Source of the DNA: Citrus sinensis
Taxonomy: Eukaryota > Streptophyta > Magnoliopsida > Sapindales > Rutaceae
DNA: 64,000 nucleotides
Assembly (NCBI RefSeq): GCF_022201045.2
Contig: NC_068557.1
Coordinates: forward strand, 31,535,501-31,599,500
Reading direction: 5' to 3'
Shown: piece by piece, positions 10,370-22,387 of the stretch
How the letters are laid out: the number at the start of each line of letters is the position of its first letter
Position numbering within the stretch: position 1 is the stretch's first letter
Notes under the pieces: generated by a model
What the model saw: only the letters and a program-made list of their open reading frames with translations
Told to the model about the DNA's origin: nothing
The model's database searches: none
Translations under genes and position numbers: made by a program

Positions 10370-11731
10370 GCTTAGTGCCATGCAATGGTAACATTGATGA
10401 GACTCTTTATTATAATTATGAGTTTATAAGTTATTAGTTAGTTTCTTGCCTCGCTCTCGGCAGGTCAACATTAGGTCGATAATAATTTTGAGGGCGTATC
10501 TAGAACTTATGGTTGTGGCAGAGATATGCAATTGTGTTTCTGTATTGAATTTGTTTCGATGTTTTTGGTTGCTGATCTTTCTTTGAAACTCGATGGGTGG
10601 GAACACATGCAATGGCCTTAAGGTATGATATGTTATATGCCTACTCTTGATCTAGTTGCCACTAGATTATGCCATATTGAACCTCTTAAATGTTATAAGT
10701 TATGCACTCTTATTATTATGTAATGTTATTTTTTAAGTGATGCTCCCTGCTGTTGTTTTGCTTGTTCCTTGTGTCTCTTCGTCATCTTTGGTCCTCATTT
10801 AGTGATGAATATTTAATTTTTTAAATGCCCAAATAGTATTAATTACTTGACATGAGCATGTACTCGTTCTGGATCTACCTTTTTACTATTATGCCACTTC
10901 GATTCCTTTCATTTGTTGGAAAAATTGTTGACATTGAAGTCAAGGTTCTACATACAGACTCCAGTGGATCCAAACTATATTTATTAGATAATGGCATAAT
11001 GCCCCCTAGGTCCATATCACTTTATATGAGCTGGACTCGCTCATATGCTATCGATTATGTTGTCGAATTCTAGGGACATTGAGATTATTGTTATGCATGC
11101 GTGGTGATTTCCTTTTCCTACACTCCTGTTGCTGCAGACCCTAGTGCTGTTTGTGGCGCAGGATTGGAGCTTTTTGCTGCCGCCCATCCCTTGCCAAGTT
11201 TTGTGCCTTTCAATTGGTCCCACCCGCAAATCAAACTTTAAAAAAAAAAAATTTGATATACACCGGCAAATCAAGCTCGTTGTTCAGAAATCTTTCATTC
11301 TCAGTAGTCCCACGGTTTCCGCATCTTATGGATTTTTTTTCCTCTTCTAGAATTATATCCTTTGCGAGCACTTCATAACATTAAAGTGAGTTTGCTCTTC
11401 ATGTACGTTATTCGATAAAGTTAAATTTCGAGACAGAAATCTTCCCGGTCTCCTCCACGATGAATATGCTCAATTGCCTTGTAGAAACTTTATAACCACC
11501 CTCAAAGGAAGTGGAAAGTAGACCTAAGACCCATTTACTAGGAACTTTACGCGTGTCCAATATTGTTTTCAAATAACTTTTTGTTTTCTAAATTCGTGCG
11601 GTAGATGACTATGGAAGCTTTTGGGAAAATGTAAATTTTATTCTTCGCTTTAAACAAGAAAAATAAATTATGAAGCTCCCAATGAACAACTTTTCTCCCT
11701 CATATCTCAGTTTTTAAAATTCATCTCTTAA

Positions 11732-11763
<32 letters not shown>

Positions 11764-12066
11764 AATCCTCCCTCAAAATAATTTTTCCTCTTCTTGTTAC
11801 ATACATTATAATGTTCGATATTTTTATATATTAATGAAATCGAACTAAATTTGAAAATAAGATTTTCATTCGCATTTTAAATTCATGAAAATACCAGTAG
11901 ACAAATAATATCGAATGCAATTAAAGAAGAATGAAAAAACAGAAACGACTTTCCTATTATTATTCCTGTGGTTACATCCACTTCGTAATTTCAGCACCCT
12001 AGAAAGCATCTTGAAATATGAAAGACATTCCGTTATTACTTTACCGATAAACCTAAACTAGAATCT
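10370..12066. other. 3' region of the bHLH gene and intergenic spacer
   Basis: The first few hundred bases are probably the 3' UTR of the bHLH gene. No gene is supported beyond it. Short ORFs near 10.85-11.4 kb show no recognisable domain and look like chance. An (AAT)n run lies at 11730-11761. Confidence 0.5.
11730..11761. repeat. (AAT)n microsatellite
   Basis: About ten consecutive AAT trinucleotides. Confidence 0.85.
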
Positions 12067-12138
12067 AAAAGGCCTAAATTGCATCATCATCCTAATCAAA
12101 GTAAAAGGCCTAAATTGCATCATCATCCTAATCAAAGT
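12067..12138. repeat. 36-bp perfect tandem duplication spanning a stop codon
   Basis: Two copies of a 36-base unit (12067-12102 and 12103-12138). The right copy contains the last codons and the TAG (12128-12130) of the first GH3 gene. The left copy repeats them in the 3' UTR. Confidence 0.9.
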
Positions 12139-15002
12139 AAACATGAATTGGAAATGAAACTCCTGAATCGCCAACTAGAATGGTGTGGCCACCGGATGGC
12201 AAAACAATTTGTGCAGAGGAGTCCACAATCTGCAAACTCTCGCAAACATTATACTTGAATTTAACCTTCTGACTTTCTCCTGCTGGTACAGAGACCCTTT
12301 GGAAGCCAATCACTTGCTTGATGGGGCTTGCAGCAAGTTCGTTTGGTGGTTGTGAGTACACTATGATCACTTCGCTGCCATCCCTCTTGCCTACATTCAG
12401 AACTTCAACTTCAAAGTCAAACTGATAGTCATGACATTTGAGGTCATCAACTATCATTGCAGGGCAGGGGGCCTGGTAGGCGCCGCTTGTGTAGTTGAGG
12501 TTGTGGCAATGATTAAACTTGCTCAATTTAATGTGGATTGCTCGCTTTGAGGTTTTCAAATTTGTGTAGTTGAACTTGGTGTAGCTGAGGCCATGTCCAA
12601 ACGGGTACACAGTGGAGCCATTGAAGAATTTGTATGTACGACCTGGATAGCCCAAGCTGTCAATCGGTCTCAATTGCAAGGATGTCATTGGCAACTTTTG
12701 AGCATATTCTTCTTCATACCACGTAATTGGCAACCTTCCTCCTGCAGACAACCAGATAATTAAACAATCAATATTTGTTAGACATTTAATTATGGACATT
12801 GAGCTATGCAAAGATAATGCTAACCAGGATTGTGCTTTCCAAAGACAATATCTGCAATGGCACGTCCACCTTCTTCCCCAGGATAGCCAGCCCACAAGAT
12901 GGCTTTGATTTTTGTATTATCCTTTGCAAAAGAGATGTCAACACCACCTGCAGACATTATTACAAGAATCACAGGACCTTCGGCTGCCTCAGTTACTTGG
13001 TTGATAAGCTGAGTTTGGTAACCAGGGAGTGTTAGGTTCTCTCTATCCAAGCTCTCAGCCTCAATTGTCATATCTAAGCCAGCGACAATTATGGTAGCAT
13101 CAGCCTTCTTGGCAGCTCTCACGGCTGGGAATATCAAGCTCTCATTCTTGCACATAGCTTCACCGCAACCCATTGCATAGCTCACTTTCCCATATGCGGC
13201 AAAGCCATCAATAGGAGCCCTGTACCGACATGGAGCACCTGCATAATTTCCAAGCATGGCCGAGGTGGCATTGGCATGTGGCCCAACAACTGCTAAGTTC
13301 CTGAACTTGGAAGTGCTCAAAGGCAAAGTATCATTATCATTCTTCAAAAGAACTATGCCCTGTCTTGCTGCATCTGCGGCCAACTCAATGTGTTCATCAG
13401 CGCACACATCAGCCTTTCCAAGAGACTTATATTGTGGGTGTCCATCGAACCAACCTAATCTCATTAGCACAGTATAAAGATATTTTAATGACTTGTCAAC
13501 ATCTGCCTCCCTGACCTTCCCTTGTCGGAATGCAGATCCAGTGAAGTCGGGGTAATAATCACCGCAGTCCAAATCCAGACCTGCTTTTAGTGTTCTGGCA
13601 ACGGCATCCTCTCTTGTGTCACCAAGAAATTTATGGTCATCTACCATCACTTCTATTGAGTCACAATCAGAGACTATATATCTGAAAGAAAACGGAAGTA
13701 CAATATTTAATCAAGGTTTGAGTAACGTTTTAATTTCTGTATACACTCAATATGATTAGTTAGGTTCTAAAATATGAAAATATCATTATAATATCATTAT
13801 ACCCATGAAGATCCCATTCTCCTCTAACTGTTTGATTCAAAAGTTTTGGATCAGCACAAGTTGGAATGCCGTTGACACGGTTATAAGAGCACATAATGCT
13901 ACTAGCATCGCCTTCCTTGACACACATTTCAAATGGTCGAAGGAATGTCTCCACCATATCTTGCTCAGTCACCTTCAAAAAAAATAATAATTAAAAAAAA
14001 GGAAAATATAAAAAGAAAACTATAATATATTGTATTGACAAATGGAAATTTTTATTTATTTTTTCTTATTGTACCCTGGCATCAAAATGGAAACGATCAA
14101 CTCCTGACCAATTGTCAACATCATAGGCAGCATAATGCTTGCAACAAGAAGAAACTTTGAGAGGTCTAGAGTTGGGATCCGTATAGTTATCATGTCCCTC
14201 AACATCCTGTAAGCCTCTAACATAATTAGCAGCATACTTGCCAACAATAAATGGATCTTCACCGGGTGTCTCAGTGGCTCTTCCCCATCGAGGATCTCTC
14301 AGTACATTAATTGTTGGACTCCAAAATGTCAATCCAGCACGCCCTAGATTGTACATGGCTCTTGCTTCTGTCGAAACAGCCTGCAATAATTTGACCCAAA
14401 AAGAGAAAAAAAGAAAAAAGAATAATTACCAATGCATGTGCTGTCGCTATGCGTATTAATTAATATTCCTAGTAAAAAGCTTTTAAGAAAAACGGGAAAA
14501 AAAAAAAAAAACACTGAACATGAACTACTTGGCCAATGGTTTTCCACAATGACTCATTGAAAGACGCTGTTGTAAGAATGACTGTTGGAAAACTTGTTGC
14601 ACCGGGGACGAGATCATCGAAATATGTTCCTGGACCCACATTGGAGACGCCATGAAGTGCTTCGGACCACCACTCATACTTAGGCAAACCCAATCTCTGC
14701 ACTCCTTTACCATGGTTTCCTAATTGCAACACTTTTTCGTCTATGGTCATTCTGTCCACCAAATCCTTAACCCTAACAGGATAAGGAAGCGATGAATCGC
14801 AGAATGCAAATGATGATATTTCCAATCCCAGATCATCAAGCCTTTTTGGGTCGCATACATAAGTGAAGTTACTGCCTTTTGGAGTAGCATCGTCCTCACT
14901 TAATGTTGATGCATTGTTAACAACTGCTCTCCCATTAGCGCAAACATTAAGAAGAAGAATGGAGAGACTGATGCCGAGAAGAAAATTCAGAACTTTAGCC
15001 AT
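12128..15002 (-). CDS. GH3 beta-xylosidase / alpha-L-arabinofuranosidase, copy A (806 aa)
   Basis: Five exons, in transcription order 15002-14529, 14380-14075, 13972-13803, 13681-12825, 12741-12128 (2421 nt). The signal peptide is about residues 1-26 ([18 protein letters not shown]). The GH3 N-terminal barrel shows [49 protein letters not shown] and MCSYNRVNG. The nucleophile motif VSDCDSI gives Asp322. The second GH3 domain has [19 protein letters not shown] and LDR.NLTLPG, and a fibronectin-like C-terminal domain follows ([19 protein letters not shown]). Plant BXL enzymes trim xylose and arabinose from wall polysaccharides in the apoplast. This copy lacks introns 4 and 5 of the ancestral six. 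The TATA box at 15060-15066 sits only 25 bp before an upstream in-frame ATG (15035), so 15002 is the likelier start. It is the most downstream gene of the tandem array. Confidence 0.92.
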
Positions 15003-15059
15003 TGTTTGAGTTACGATGGAGCTAGTGAATTGCATTGAAGTTCGAATGAGGTGTGTGCC

Positions 15060-15066
15060 TTTTATA
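15060..15066 (-). promoter_or_regulatory. TATA box of GH3 copy A
   Basis: TATAAAA on the minus strand, 58 bases before the preferred ATG (15002) and only 25 before the alternative ATG at 15035. Transcription would start at about 15030-15035, which argues against the longer form. Confidence 0.6.
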
Positions 15067-15709
15067 GTTAATTATTTCCACTCATTTAATAAAAATAATA
15101 TCCTTTTTTTCATATCTTTCTGTTGATCATTTAATGCTCATCATTATCCGCATAAGATTTTACTCTATCTCATTTATGATTATATGATTATATCCTCAAT
15201 AGATTGTTTCAACCAAATCTTATTCATACAGTTAGCATAAAGATCCCTTCGTTTTCTCATTTAGCTAGCTTCTCATAATCAACACATTTTCATTGTTCAT
15301 AATTCTTAATGATAATCAAATCCTCACACGTCAACATAAACTCCTCCTTTTTCTCATTTAGAATTTTATTAATGATTGATTATCAAAATATCAAATAACG
15401 TTAATGTTCATACAATCACTTTTTTCTTAATTAATCAGTCTCCCATTTCTATTCAATTTCGTCATATACAGTCTTAAATTTTGTTCATTGAAGAGATGTC
15501 CAAGTTCGGTAACACTGTCAAGTGATATTCCCAAGTCGCGGACCATTGGATGAATTAGACTTAAATAAGAATTGTATAAGTTGAGATAAAAGATTAGATA
15601 AGGACTATGACAATTTAGTGTGACGAGTTTGATTAATAATCGGATAACAATAATAATCTAAATAAGAGAAAATGATATATCATTAAAAAAGATTGATTTA
15701 TTCGGAATA

Positions 15710-15772
<63 letters not shown>

Positions 15773-16217
15773 GATGAAGATGATGATGATGATGATGATG
15801 TTACCTTGATAAAAATGACTATAATCAGAGAATTGATCTCGACCATGACGGATAACTAATAATAAACATGTGCCAATTTAGAGTCATTAAAGATCAGGTA
15901 ATTCAGTTGGACTTGAGATTGAGAAAATGTTTGAAATATAATTTGGATCATTAAGCATATGAAATAAGAAATAACTTTTTTCTTGGCCACCCTGTCATTG
16001 TACAGGCCAGCGACCCAACTGATGATTATGTAAAGTAATTAATGAGAGCACTTAATTTATTTGTTAATTTTGCCAGCCAAACGAAGAATCGGTTGATTGC
16101 TCTTCTTATTTCGTAAGCGCAGTTGTACATTGCACATTAAAAATCACATAGTTAATTATCGTATCATTTATTACTATTATTTGTGTGAGAGAGATCTTGG
16201 TGCATGCAGTCTTGTAA
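15067..16217. other. intergenic spacer between GH3 copies A and B
   Basis: AT-rich DNA without a supported gene. It includes a long (ATT)n/(GAT)n compound microsatellite at 15710-15800. Confidence 0.5.
15710..15800. repeat. compound microsatellite (ATT)n(GAT)n
   Basis: About 20 ATT units (15710-15770) pass directly into about 10 GAT units (to 15800). Confidence 0.9.
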
Positions 16218-17369
16218 ATTAATTAATTAATTAGTTAAAAAAGACCTGAATAGGAAATGAAATTCCCTTATCACCGACAACAATGTTGTGCAAAACCAGA
16301 CGGCTGATGCTGTTAGTGGCTTAATCAACGATTATTAAGCTCTTGCAAAAATTAAACGTGAATTTAATCTTCTCGTATTCTCCAGCGGCCACAAACACCC
16401 TTTGGAAGCCAATGACTTGATTGATATGAGTAGTAGCAATTCTTTCCGGTGGCTTTGAATAAACTATCACTGCTTCACTGCCGTCTACCTTGCCTGCGTT
16501 TTGAACTGCCATTTTAAATTCGAAAGCGTCATTGCACTTTAAATCGTCTGTCAAAACTGCTGAGCACTTGGAGCTGGAGGCGCCAATAGTGTACTTGATG
16601 TCACGGCAATGCTGACGTTTGTCTAATTTTATGTCGACTGGAAATGCGTAAAATGTTAGACTGTACTTGAACTGGGTGTAGCTTAAGCCATATCCAAACG
16701 GATGCACAGTTGAGCCCGTCAAAGAATTTGTATGTTCGACCAGGATACCCTTTGCTGTCTGCAGGCCTTAATGGCATCGATGACATAGGTAGCTTATTGA
16801 CATAATCAGCCTTGTACCATGTTACAGGCAATCTTTCTCCTGAAATTGAAAGATTCATGTTTCATTAGTTATTTACACACGCACACAAATAGATTACTTG
16901 ACAAACAAACTATTGATATATTAAAAAAGTAGAATAATGCTATTAATAATTAATGCTTAATTACCGGGATTTTATTTTCCAGAAACAACATCTGCAATGG
17001 CATGACCACCTTGCTCTCCACGACAGCCAGCCCACAAAATGGATTTGATTTTTGAATTGCTCTTAGCAAAGGAGATATCAACACCACCTGCAGACATGAT
17101 CACAATAGTTACTGGACCTTTGGCAGCGTCGGCTACTTTGGTTGATAAGCTGAGTTTGGTAACCAGGAAGTGTTGGATTCTCTCTGTCCAAGCTCTCTGC
17201 CTCAATGGTCAAATCTAAGCCAGCAAAAATTATAGTAGCCTCGGCATTCTTTGCAACTTCTATGGCTTGATGCATGAAGCTGTTATTGTTGCAAGGAAAG
17301 CTGTAATTCAGGTTTCCCTATCAAGAGAAGCCTTCGAGAGGAGGGATGAATCCGCACAAAAAACCTATA

Positions 17370-18350
17370 GGGTGCATTTGGCACACTGTATTGTATTATG
17401 TTGTATTGTATTATTTTAATGTTGGTTTATTATATTATGTTGTATTGCTTTAGCACTGTATTATAATAATATTGTACAATGTTTGATGCTACACTGTACT
17501 ATATTAATTTTTTTGTGATTAACTTAAATTATATATTTAGAGAATAATATTTATTAGTACCTAGAAAAATACAAAATATAGAAGTCTTAAATTTTACAAA
17601 TTTAACATTTTTTTAGTATAAATATTAAAAAAATAAATTTTCCATAAAGATTGAAACTTATAGCCTTATAATTGACAACATAACATTTATTTTTCAGTAT
17701 TTTCTAAATATCTAACATGCGAAATAAAGATCGAAGTAAATAATTCAATCAAATAATCTCTAAATAATATCATAACGTAATGATATTTATATTATTATTT
17801 TTATTAGTATTAATTTTAAATTAATATTATTTAAATTAATTCATATATAATATTTTTATTAGTTATATTAAATTTTTATATATTAATTACTACAATATTA
17901 TTAAATAATGTAATATCAAGTTATATTCTTATTTTTGTATATTATTTAAGTACTTATTAATCAATTTTACATATTAATTATTATATAATTAAATAATATA
18001 TTATTTAGTAATAGTTTTAATATAATAAAAATTAAAATATGAATAATAAATTATTAATTTATATTAATAATTATGATGTAAAAATAAAATAAAATAAAAA
18101 TTAATATTATATTATATTAAAAAGTTATATTAATTATTATTATTAAAAAAACAAAAAAAAAGAAGCAAAAGCAAAAAGTTAATGCAGCAACTGGCGCGTT
18201 AGCTTTTCCCGACTCACAGTCGGGTTTAGCTAATGCGGCAATTAGCATACCCCCTTAATCTCTCGTAAAATTTTTCCAAACATGGTATTGGTACTAAGTT
18301 AATGTGAACAGTATTTTAATACCCCATAATTTCGTGTACCAAACACACCC
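17370..18350. mobile_element. non-autonomous TIR DNA transposon, Harbinger-like (981 bp)
   Basis: Ends GGGTGCATTTGGCACAC (left) and GGGTGTGTTTGGTACAC (right, minus strand) are inverted repeats matching at 14 of 17 bases. A 3-bp direct repeat ATA flanks it (17367-17369 and 18351-18353). TIRs beginning GGG..TGTTTGG with a 3-bp target duplication are typical of Tourist/PIF-Harbinger elements, though the usual target is TAA/TTA. The interior is extremely AT-rich and has no transposase ORF. It lies in intron 5 of the GH3 pseudogene, close to the start of exon 5. Confidence 0.65.
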
Positions 18351-19497
18351 ATAATGCATAAGTAAGAGCAAATTCAAAGCCCATAATACATTTAATGTTC
18401 ATCAAATTAAAGATTAATATTGGCTGTAAATAATATACCTGCATAATTACCAATCATGGCTGCTGTGGCATTGGCAGGAGGCCCAACCAATGCAAGTGTT
18501 TTGATCTTACCATTGTTCAAAGGCCGAGTGTTGTTATCATTTTTTCAAAGGAACCATTCCCTCTCTTGCTGCTTCTGCCGCTAATTCAATGTTTTTAGCA
18601 GAGCATACATCTTTCTTGCCGAGATAATTATGTTGAGGGCTACCATCAAACCAATCTAGCCTCATTAACAAAATATAAAGGTACTTCAATGATCAATGAC
18701 AGTGAAATTGGTGTAGTAGTCGCCACAATCCAAATCCAGACCTAAAACATCAGCTTACATTAACGAATTTCATGATCAAGTTATGAATCCAATATATAGT
18801 CGATAAGGCACACATATAATAATAAGAGACAAATTAATTAATCTGCTTTTGGTGTTTGTGCTGCAGCATCCTCTTTTGTGTCATTGGGAAATTTCTGGTT
18901 ATCAAATATAACTTCAATTGAATCAGAATCTGATACTATATATCTGGAAATTAAATGAATTCAATTGTTAATTAAAGAAAAGCAAAAAAAAAAAATTAAA
19001 TCAGTGGTTATTGTATTAAATTAGCGGCTTGTCCCATTCCATTCATCTCTGGTGGTTTGTTTCAAGAGTCTAGGATCTGAACAAGTTGGAACGCCGTTGA
19101 CTTGTTATAGGAGCACATAACACTGCAAAAATAGCCTTCTTTATCACATGTTTCGAATGGTACTTGGAGCGTCTCTGCCATATCTTGCTCTGGCACCTCT
19201 AAAAAATTGTGGAAAAAGGAAAAATAATTAATGGCATGCAAATCTACTAAATTTTTGTTCTTAAAGTTACTAACCCTTGCATCAAAACTCAAACGATCAA
19301 CGCTCTGCCAATTCTCAACATCGTAGGCAGTGTAATGTTTGCAACAAGCAGAAACTTTAAGAGGTCTAGTACGTTCAAAATTCCGTAGCATTTTCTTGTC
19401 CGTCAACATCTTGTAGACCTCTAACAAAGTTAACAGCATATCCGCCCACAGTGAAAGGATCCTCGCCAGCTGTCTCCTGTCTCCAGTGTTCTTCCCT

Positions 19498-19615
19498 ATC
19501 TAGGATCAGTTAATTATAATGTTAATGTTTGGACTCCAAAATGTTAATCCAGCGTGTCCTATCTAGGATCAGTTAATTATAATGTTAATGTTTGGACTCC
19601 AAAATGTTAATCCAG
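19498..19615. repeat. 63-bp tandem duplication inside pseudogene exon 2
   Basis: A unit running from ATCTAGGATCAGTTAATT to AATGTTAATCCAGC occurs at about 19498-19553 and 19561-19615. A second repeated word, CCAGCTGTCTCCTGTCTCCA, lies on both sides (from about 19466 and 19611), so the event was more complex than one slippage. Confidence 0.8.
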
Positions 19616-19732
19616 CTGTCTCCTGTCTCCAGTTAATTTTGCATTGCTCTTGCTTCTGTTGAGACAGCCTAAGCCAATAATTAATATGAAATTTAATTTT
19701 GTTATAGTAATGCAAAAGGAAAAATTACAATA

Positions 19733-19763
<31 letters not shown>
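19733..19763. repeat. (TA)n(CA)n microsatellite
   Basis: Simple repeat in what was intron 1 of the GH3 pseudogene. Confidence 0.85.
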
Positions 19764-19764
<1 letters not shown>

Positions 19765-20256
19765 CGGTTGCTCATTTAACTACCCGGCCAATCCTTTTCC
19801 ACAATGACTCATTGAATGAAGCTGTTGTGACGATGACCATCGGAAAACTTGTTGCACCAGGAACTAATTGGTAGAAACATGAGCCAAGAGGAGTGTTTTT
19901 CTTGCGACCAATATTGGACACGCCGCGAAGTGCCTCAGAACACCACCATAAACATGCAGCCCCAGCCGCGGTACCACATAAGCAAGATCTCCTAGCTGCC
20001 GCAATTTTTCATCTAGTGTCATTCTGTATATCAAATCCTTCGCCCTAATAGGAAAAGCAAGTGATACATCACAGAAGACAAAGTCCGAAATTTTCAACTG
20101 AATAGCTGCAAATCTTTTGGGATCACGCACATAGGCGGTGAAGCTATTTTTGCTACTTGTTGCGGGTTTAGTGCTAGCTGCTGCATTGAAACAAGTAACG
20201 AGAATAACAATGGATATAGTACTGATACATAAAAGGAAACCTGTAAGGTTTATCAT

Positions 20257-21102
20257 GGCTTTGTAGAAGAAGCTCTTGACAACAATTTAATTGCCATGAG
20301 TGTTTTTAAATAAAAGTAACAATTAATGGTGAGCCACAGTGTATTTTCAGCTGCATAATAACTTAATTTATATAGAAAATGCAAGATATAAAAGGAAGAA
20401 ACGAGTCACACACACTTTGATCTTATCTACTATTAACAAAGAAATAACTCTTCCATTAATTATATGACCTCGTAATCGGACTTTTTCTGAATGTGTTGCA
20501 AATACAGCATTGAAAATTATCATATAATATCACCTAATTGTTACACTAGATAAGTTGATTAAAGGAATATGTACGTAATTACATAAGTTAATTGTGTTGG
20601 TTGGCTATGTGCCATCGGCGTGTAGATGTGCAGCGACAAGGAGCGATATTAAAATTGTGTTTTTGAAACTTTTGTCAAAATTTTGTGTGTGGTGTATATA
20701 TGTATGTATGTAGGCACGCACGCACGCACACACACACGCACATATTTAATTTGAACTCATGCATCCATTCAAGTTTGAACATAAACTTGAGTTTTAGGAA
20801 TGCTGCACTTATCGTTGAAGCATGATCTTGACTTTTAACAAAAGAATATTTATAAACACAAAATTTTAATTTTAAAGTTAAAATTTTAACCTTAATTGAT
20901 TGAATTAACAATTTTGTGTTTAAGAATAATCTTATTTCATTGTTGTTTGTTTCTTTTTTACATGAAGCACACTAAAAATAAATAAATAATAACTTGTAGG
21001 TAGAGATGATTGAGATGATTTTTATTTTCAAAATTTGAATGAGTCTGAACTTTCTAAATATATATATTTAAACGGATTTGAATATAAATATTTGAATGTC
21101 AA
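20257..21102. other. intergenic spacer upstream of GH3 pseudogene
   Basis: Contains the former promoter side of the pseudogene and an alternating (GTAT)n/(GCAC)n/(CA)n run at about 20691-20744. No gene is seen. Confidence 0.5.
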
Positions 21103-21689
21103 TGTTGTGGAAGCGTGTGGTTGAGCAATTACTAATTTTATGGCGACTGTGACTTTTGGAGAAATATAACTGTGACAAATACATGCAAAGAAAATATGAC
21201 ACAATAATTTACGTGGTTCGGCGTAAAGTTTACGTCCACGGACAATGACTGGAAGATAATTTTATTAACAAATAAAAATTTACAAAATTGGAAAAACTCT
21301 CAACAGACAAAACCCTAATACACCCAAATAGAACCTCACTAAAACACTCAAATGTAAGCTCTGTCAAATTTCTCAAATTGCTTCACTTGTAATTACTCTC
21401 AATTCTCTCAATGCCTTACTCTTTTGAGATGAAGCTCAATTTATAGTGTATGTGTAACCTTGAGTTTCAACAAGACAAGTCGCTATCCTTGAAATTTGCC
21501 ATCAGATGGAACTTGCATTGCATGCATTAAAGTCATGCATACTTTGTCAGCAATTGCATGTGCAATTTGCCGCCACTTTCAACTTTCAACAACGCTAAAA
21601 TTGTCAAACAATTTCACTATCATCTTCACGCTCAAATAGTTGGCAATTTGTCTTTAATAAATTTCCATATTTAAGTCAAAATTTCAACA
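21103..21689. mobile_element. possible solo LTR or TRIM-like fossil
   Basis: A block of about 587 bp begins TGTTG and ends CAACA, the short inverted terminal motif of LTRs. Inside is TTTACGTGGTTCGGC...TACGTCCACGG, a phrase I associate with LTRs of plant Copia-like and TRIM elements. No internal coding region or second LTR is present, so if real it is a solo LTR. The direct repeats expected at its borders are not apparent, which suggests an old insertion or a wrong border. Family not assigned. Confidence 0.4.
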
Positions 21690-22387
21690 AGCATGTTTGT
21701 TTTTCTTTTTTAATAACCGATTATAAATGACATCTTATTTATTTTTATAAATAAAAAATATCTTAAATATGTTTATTTGGAATTATTTATAGTCTTACAA
21801 ATCAAAACAGAAAAAAGAGATTACACTTTATAGTTTAGGGAAAAATATATATTTTATAAAGACATTTTTGGATTATAATATTTACTTCTCATTCACACAT
21901 TTTTTCATTCAAATAAATATAAAATAAATTTATTTTTTCTATTTAGATAAAAATATCTGAAAATTAGATATAAGTTACAAAAAAAAAGTAAATTTAAAAA
22001 AAAAAAAAATTCAGACTTGAGACACTTAACAAACAAGCCTGTAGTCTCGTTGCCATTCAATAATTTTCTTTTTAATCTTCAAAAAATAATCATTTAACAT
22101 AAGAGTTGATTGTAGTTTTGGTTAAAAAATGTGGACATCTGATAATTTTCAGTTGAACATTATCTCTCGTTGTGGTAAATAAATAAAACTTTATAAACCT
22201 TAACTATAGCTGAGCTATCTAGACTAATCCAACATCATAGGAGATGAAGACTATAAAATCAAATTTGAACAGAGATGGAATTAGAATAGAGGAAAATAGT
22301 GGGAAATCGTCCACTCAATTTATTTACTTAAATAATTAAATAATAAAGGAATTGACAAATCCTTTTGAACAATGGAATTAATATTTT
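21690..22387. other. AT-rich spacer 3' of GH3 copy C
   Basis: No gene or clear repeat is seen. It contains the 3' flank of the minus-strand GH3 copy C. Confidence 0.5.

Larger units (their letters stand above)
16218..20256 (-). pseudogene. GH3 beta-xylosidase pseudogene, copy B
   Basis: All parts of the family gene are recognisable in order on the minus strand: a signal peptide and N-terminus (20256, MINLTGFLLCIS), a damaged WWSEALHG region, a scrambled second exon, the [11 protein letters not shown] exon, the nucleophile region reading SDSDSI (Cys lost, Asp kept; 18953-18840), IGNYAG (18460), the [15 protein letters not shown] region (17200), and the C-terminal domain to about 16218. It carries several frameshifts, a 63-bp internal duplication at 19498-19615, a stop at 16321 before the end of the last domain (remnants continue to about 16218) and loss of sequence at the start of exon 5. 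All six family introns can be placed: between 19790 and 19660, at 19275-19200, near 19020-18953, near 18838-18742, from 18442 to about 17350, and at 16963-16840. A 981-bp TIR element sits in intron 5. A functional enzyme is not expected. Confidence 0.88.

Noticed and set aside
10852-11378. Overlapping open frames of about 75 codons in the 3' flank of the bHLH gene
   Set aside because: No domain, no splice partners, and competing frames on both strands.
15003-15035. Eleven-residue N-terminal extension ([11 protein letters not shown]) of GH3 copy A
   Set aside because: The ATG at 15035 lies only 25 bp from a good TATA box, so it is probably at or before the transcription start, and the signal peptide begins properly at 15002.
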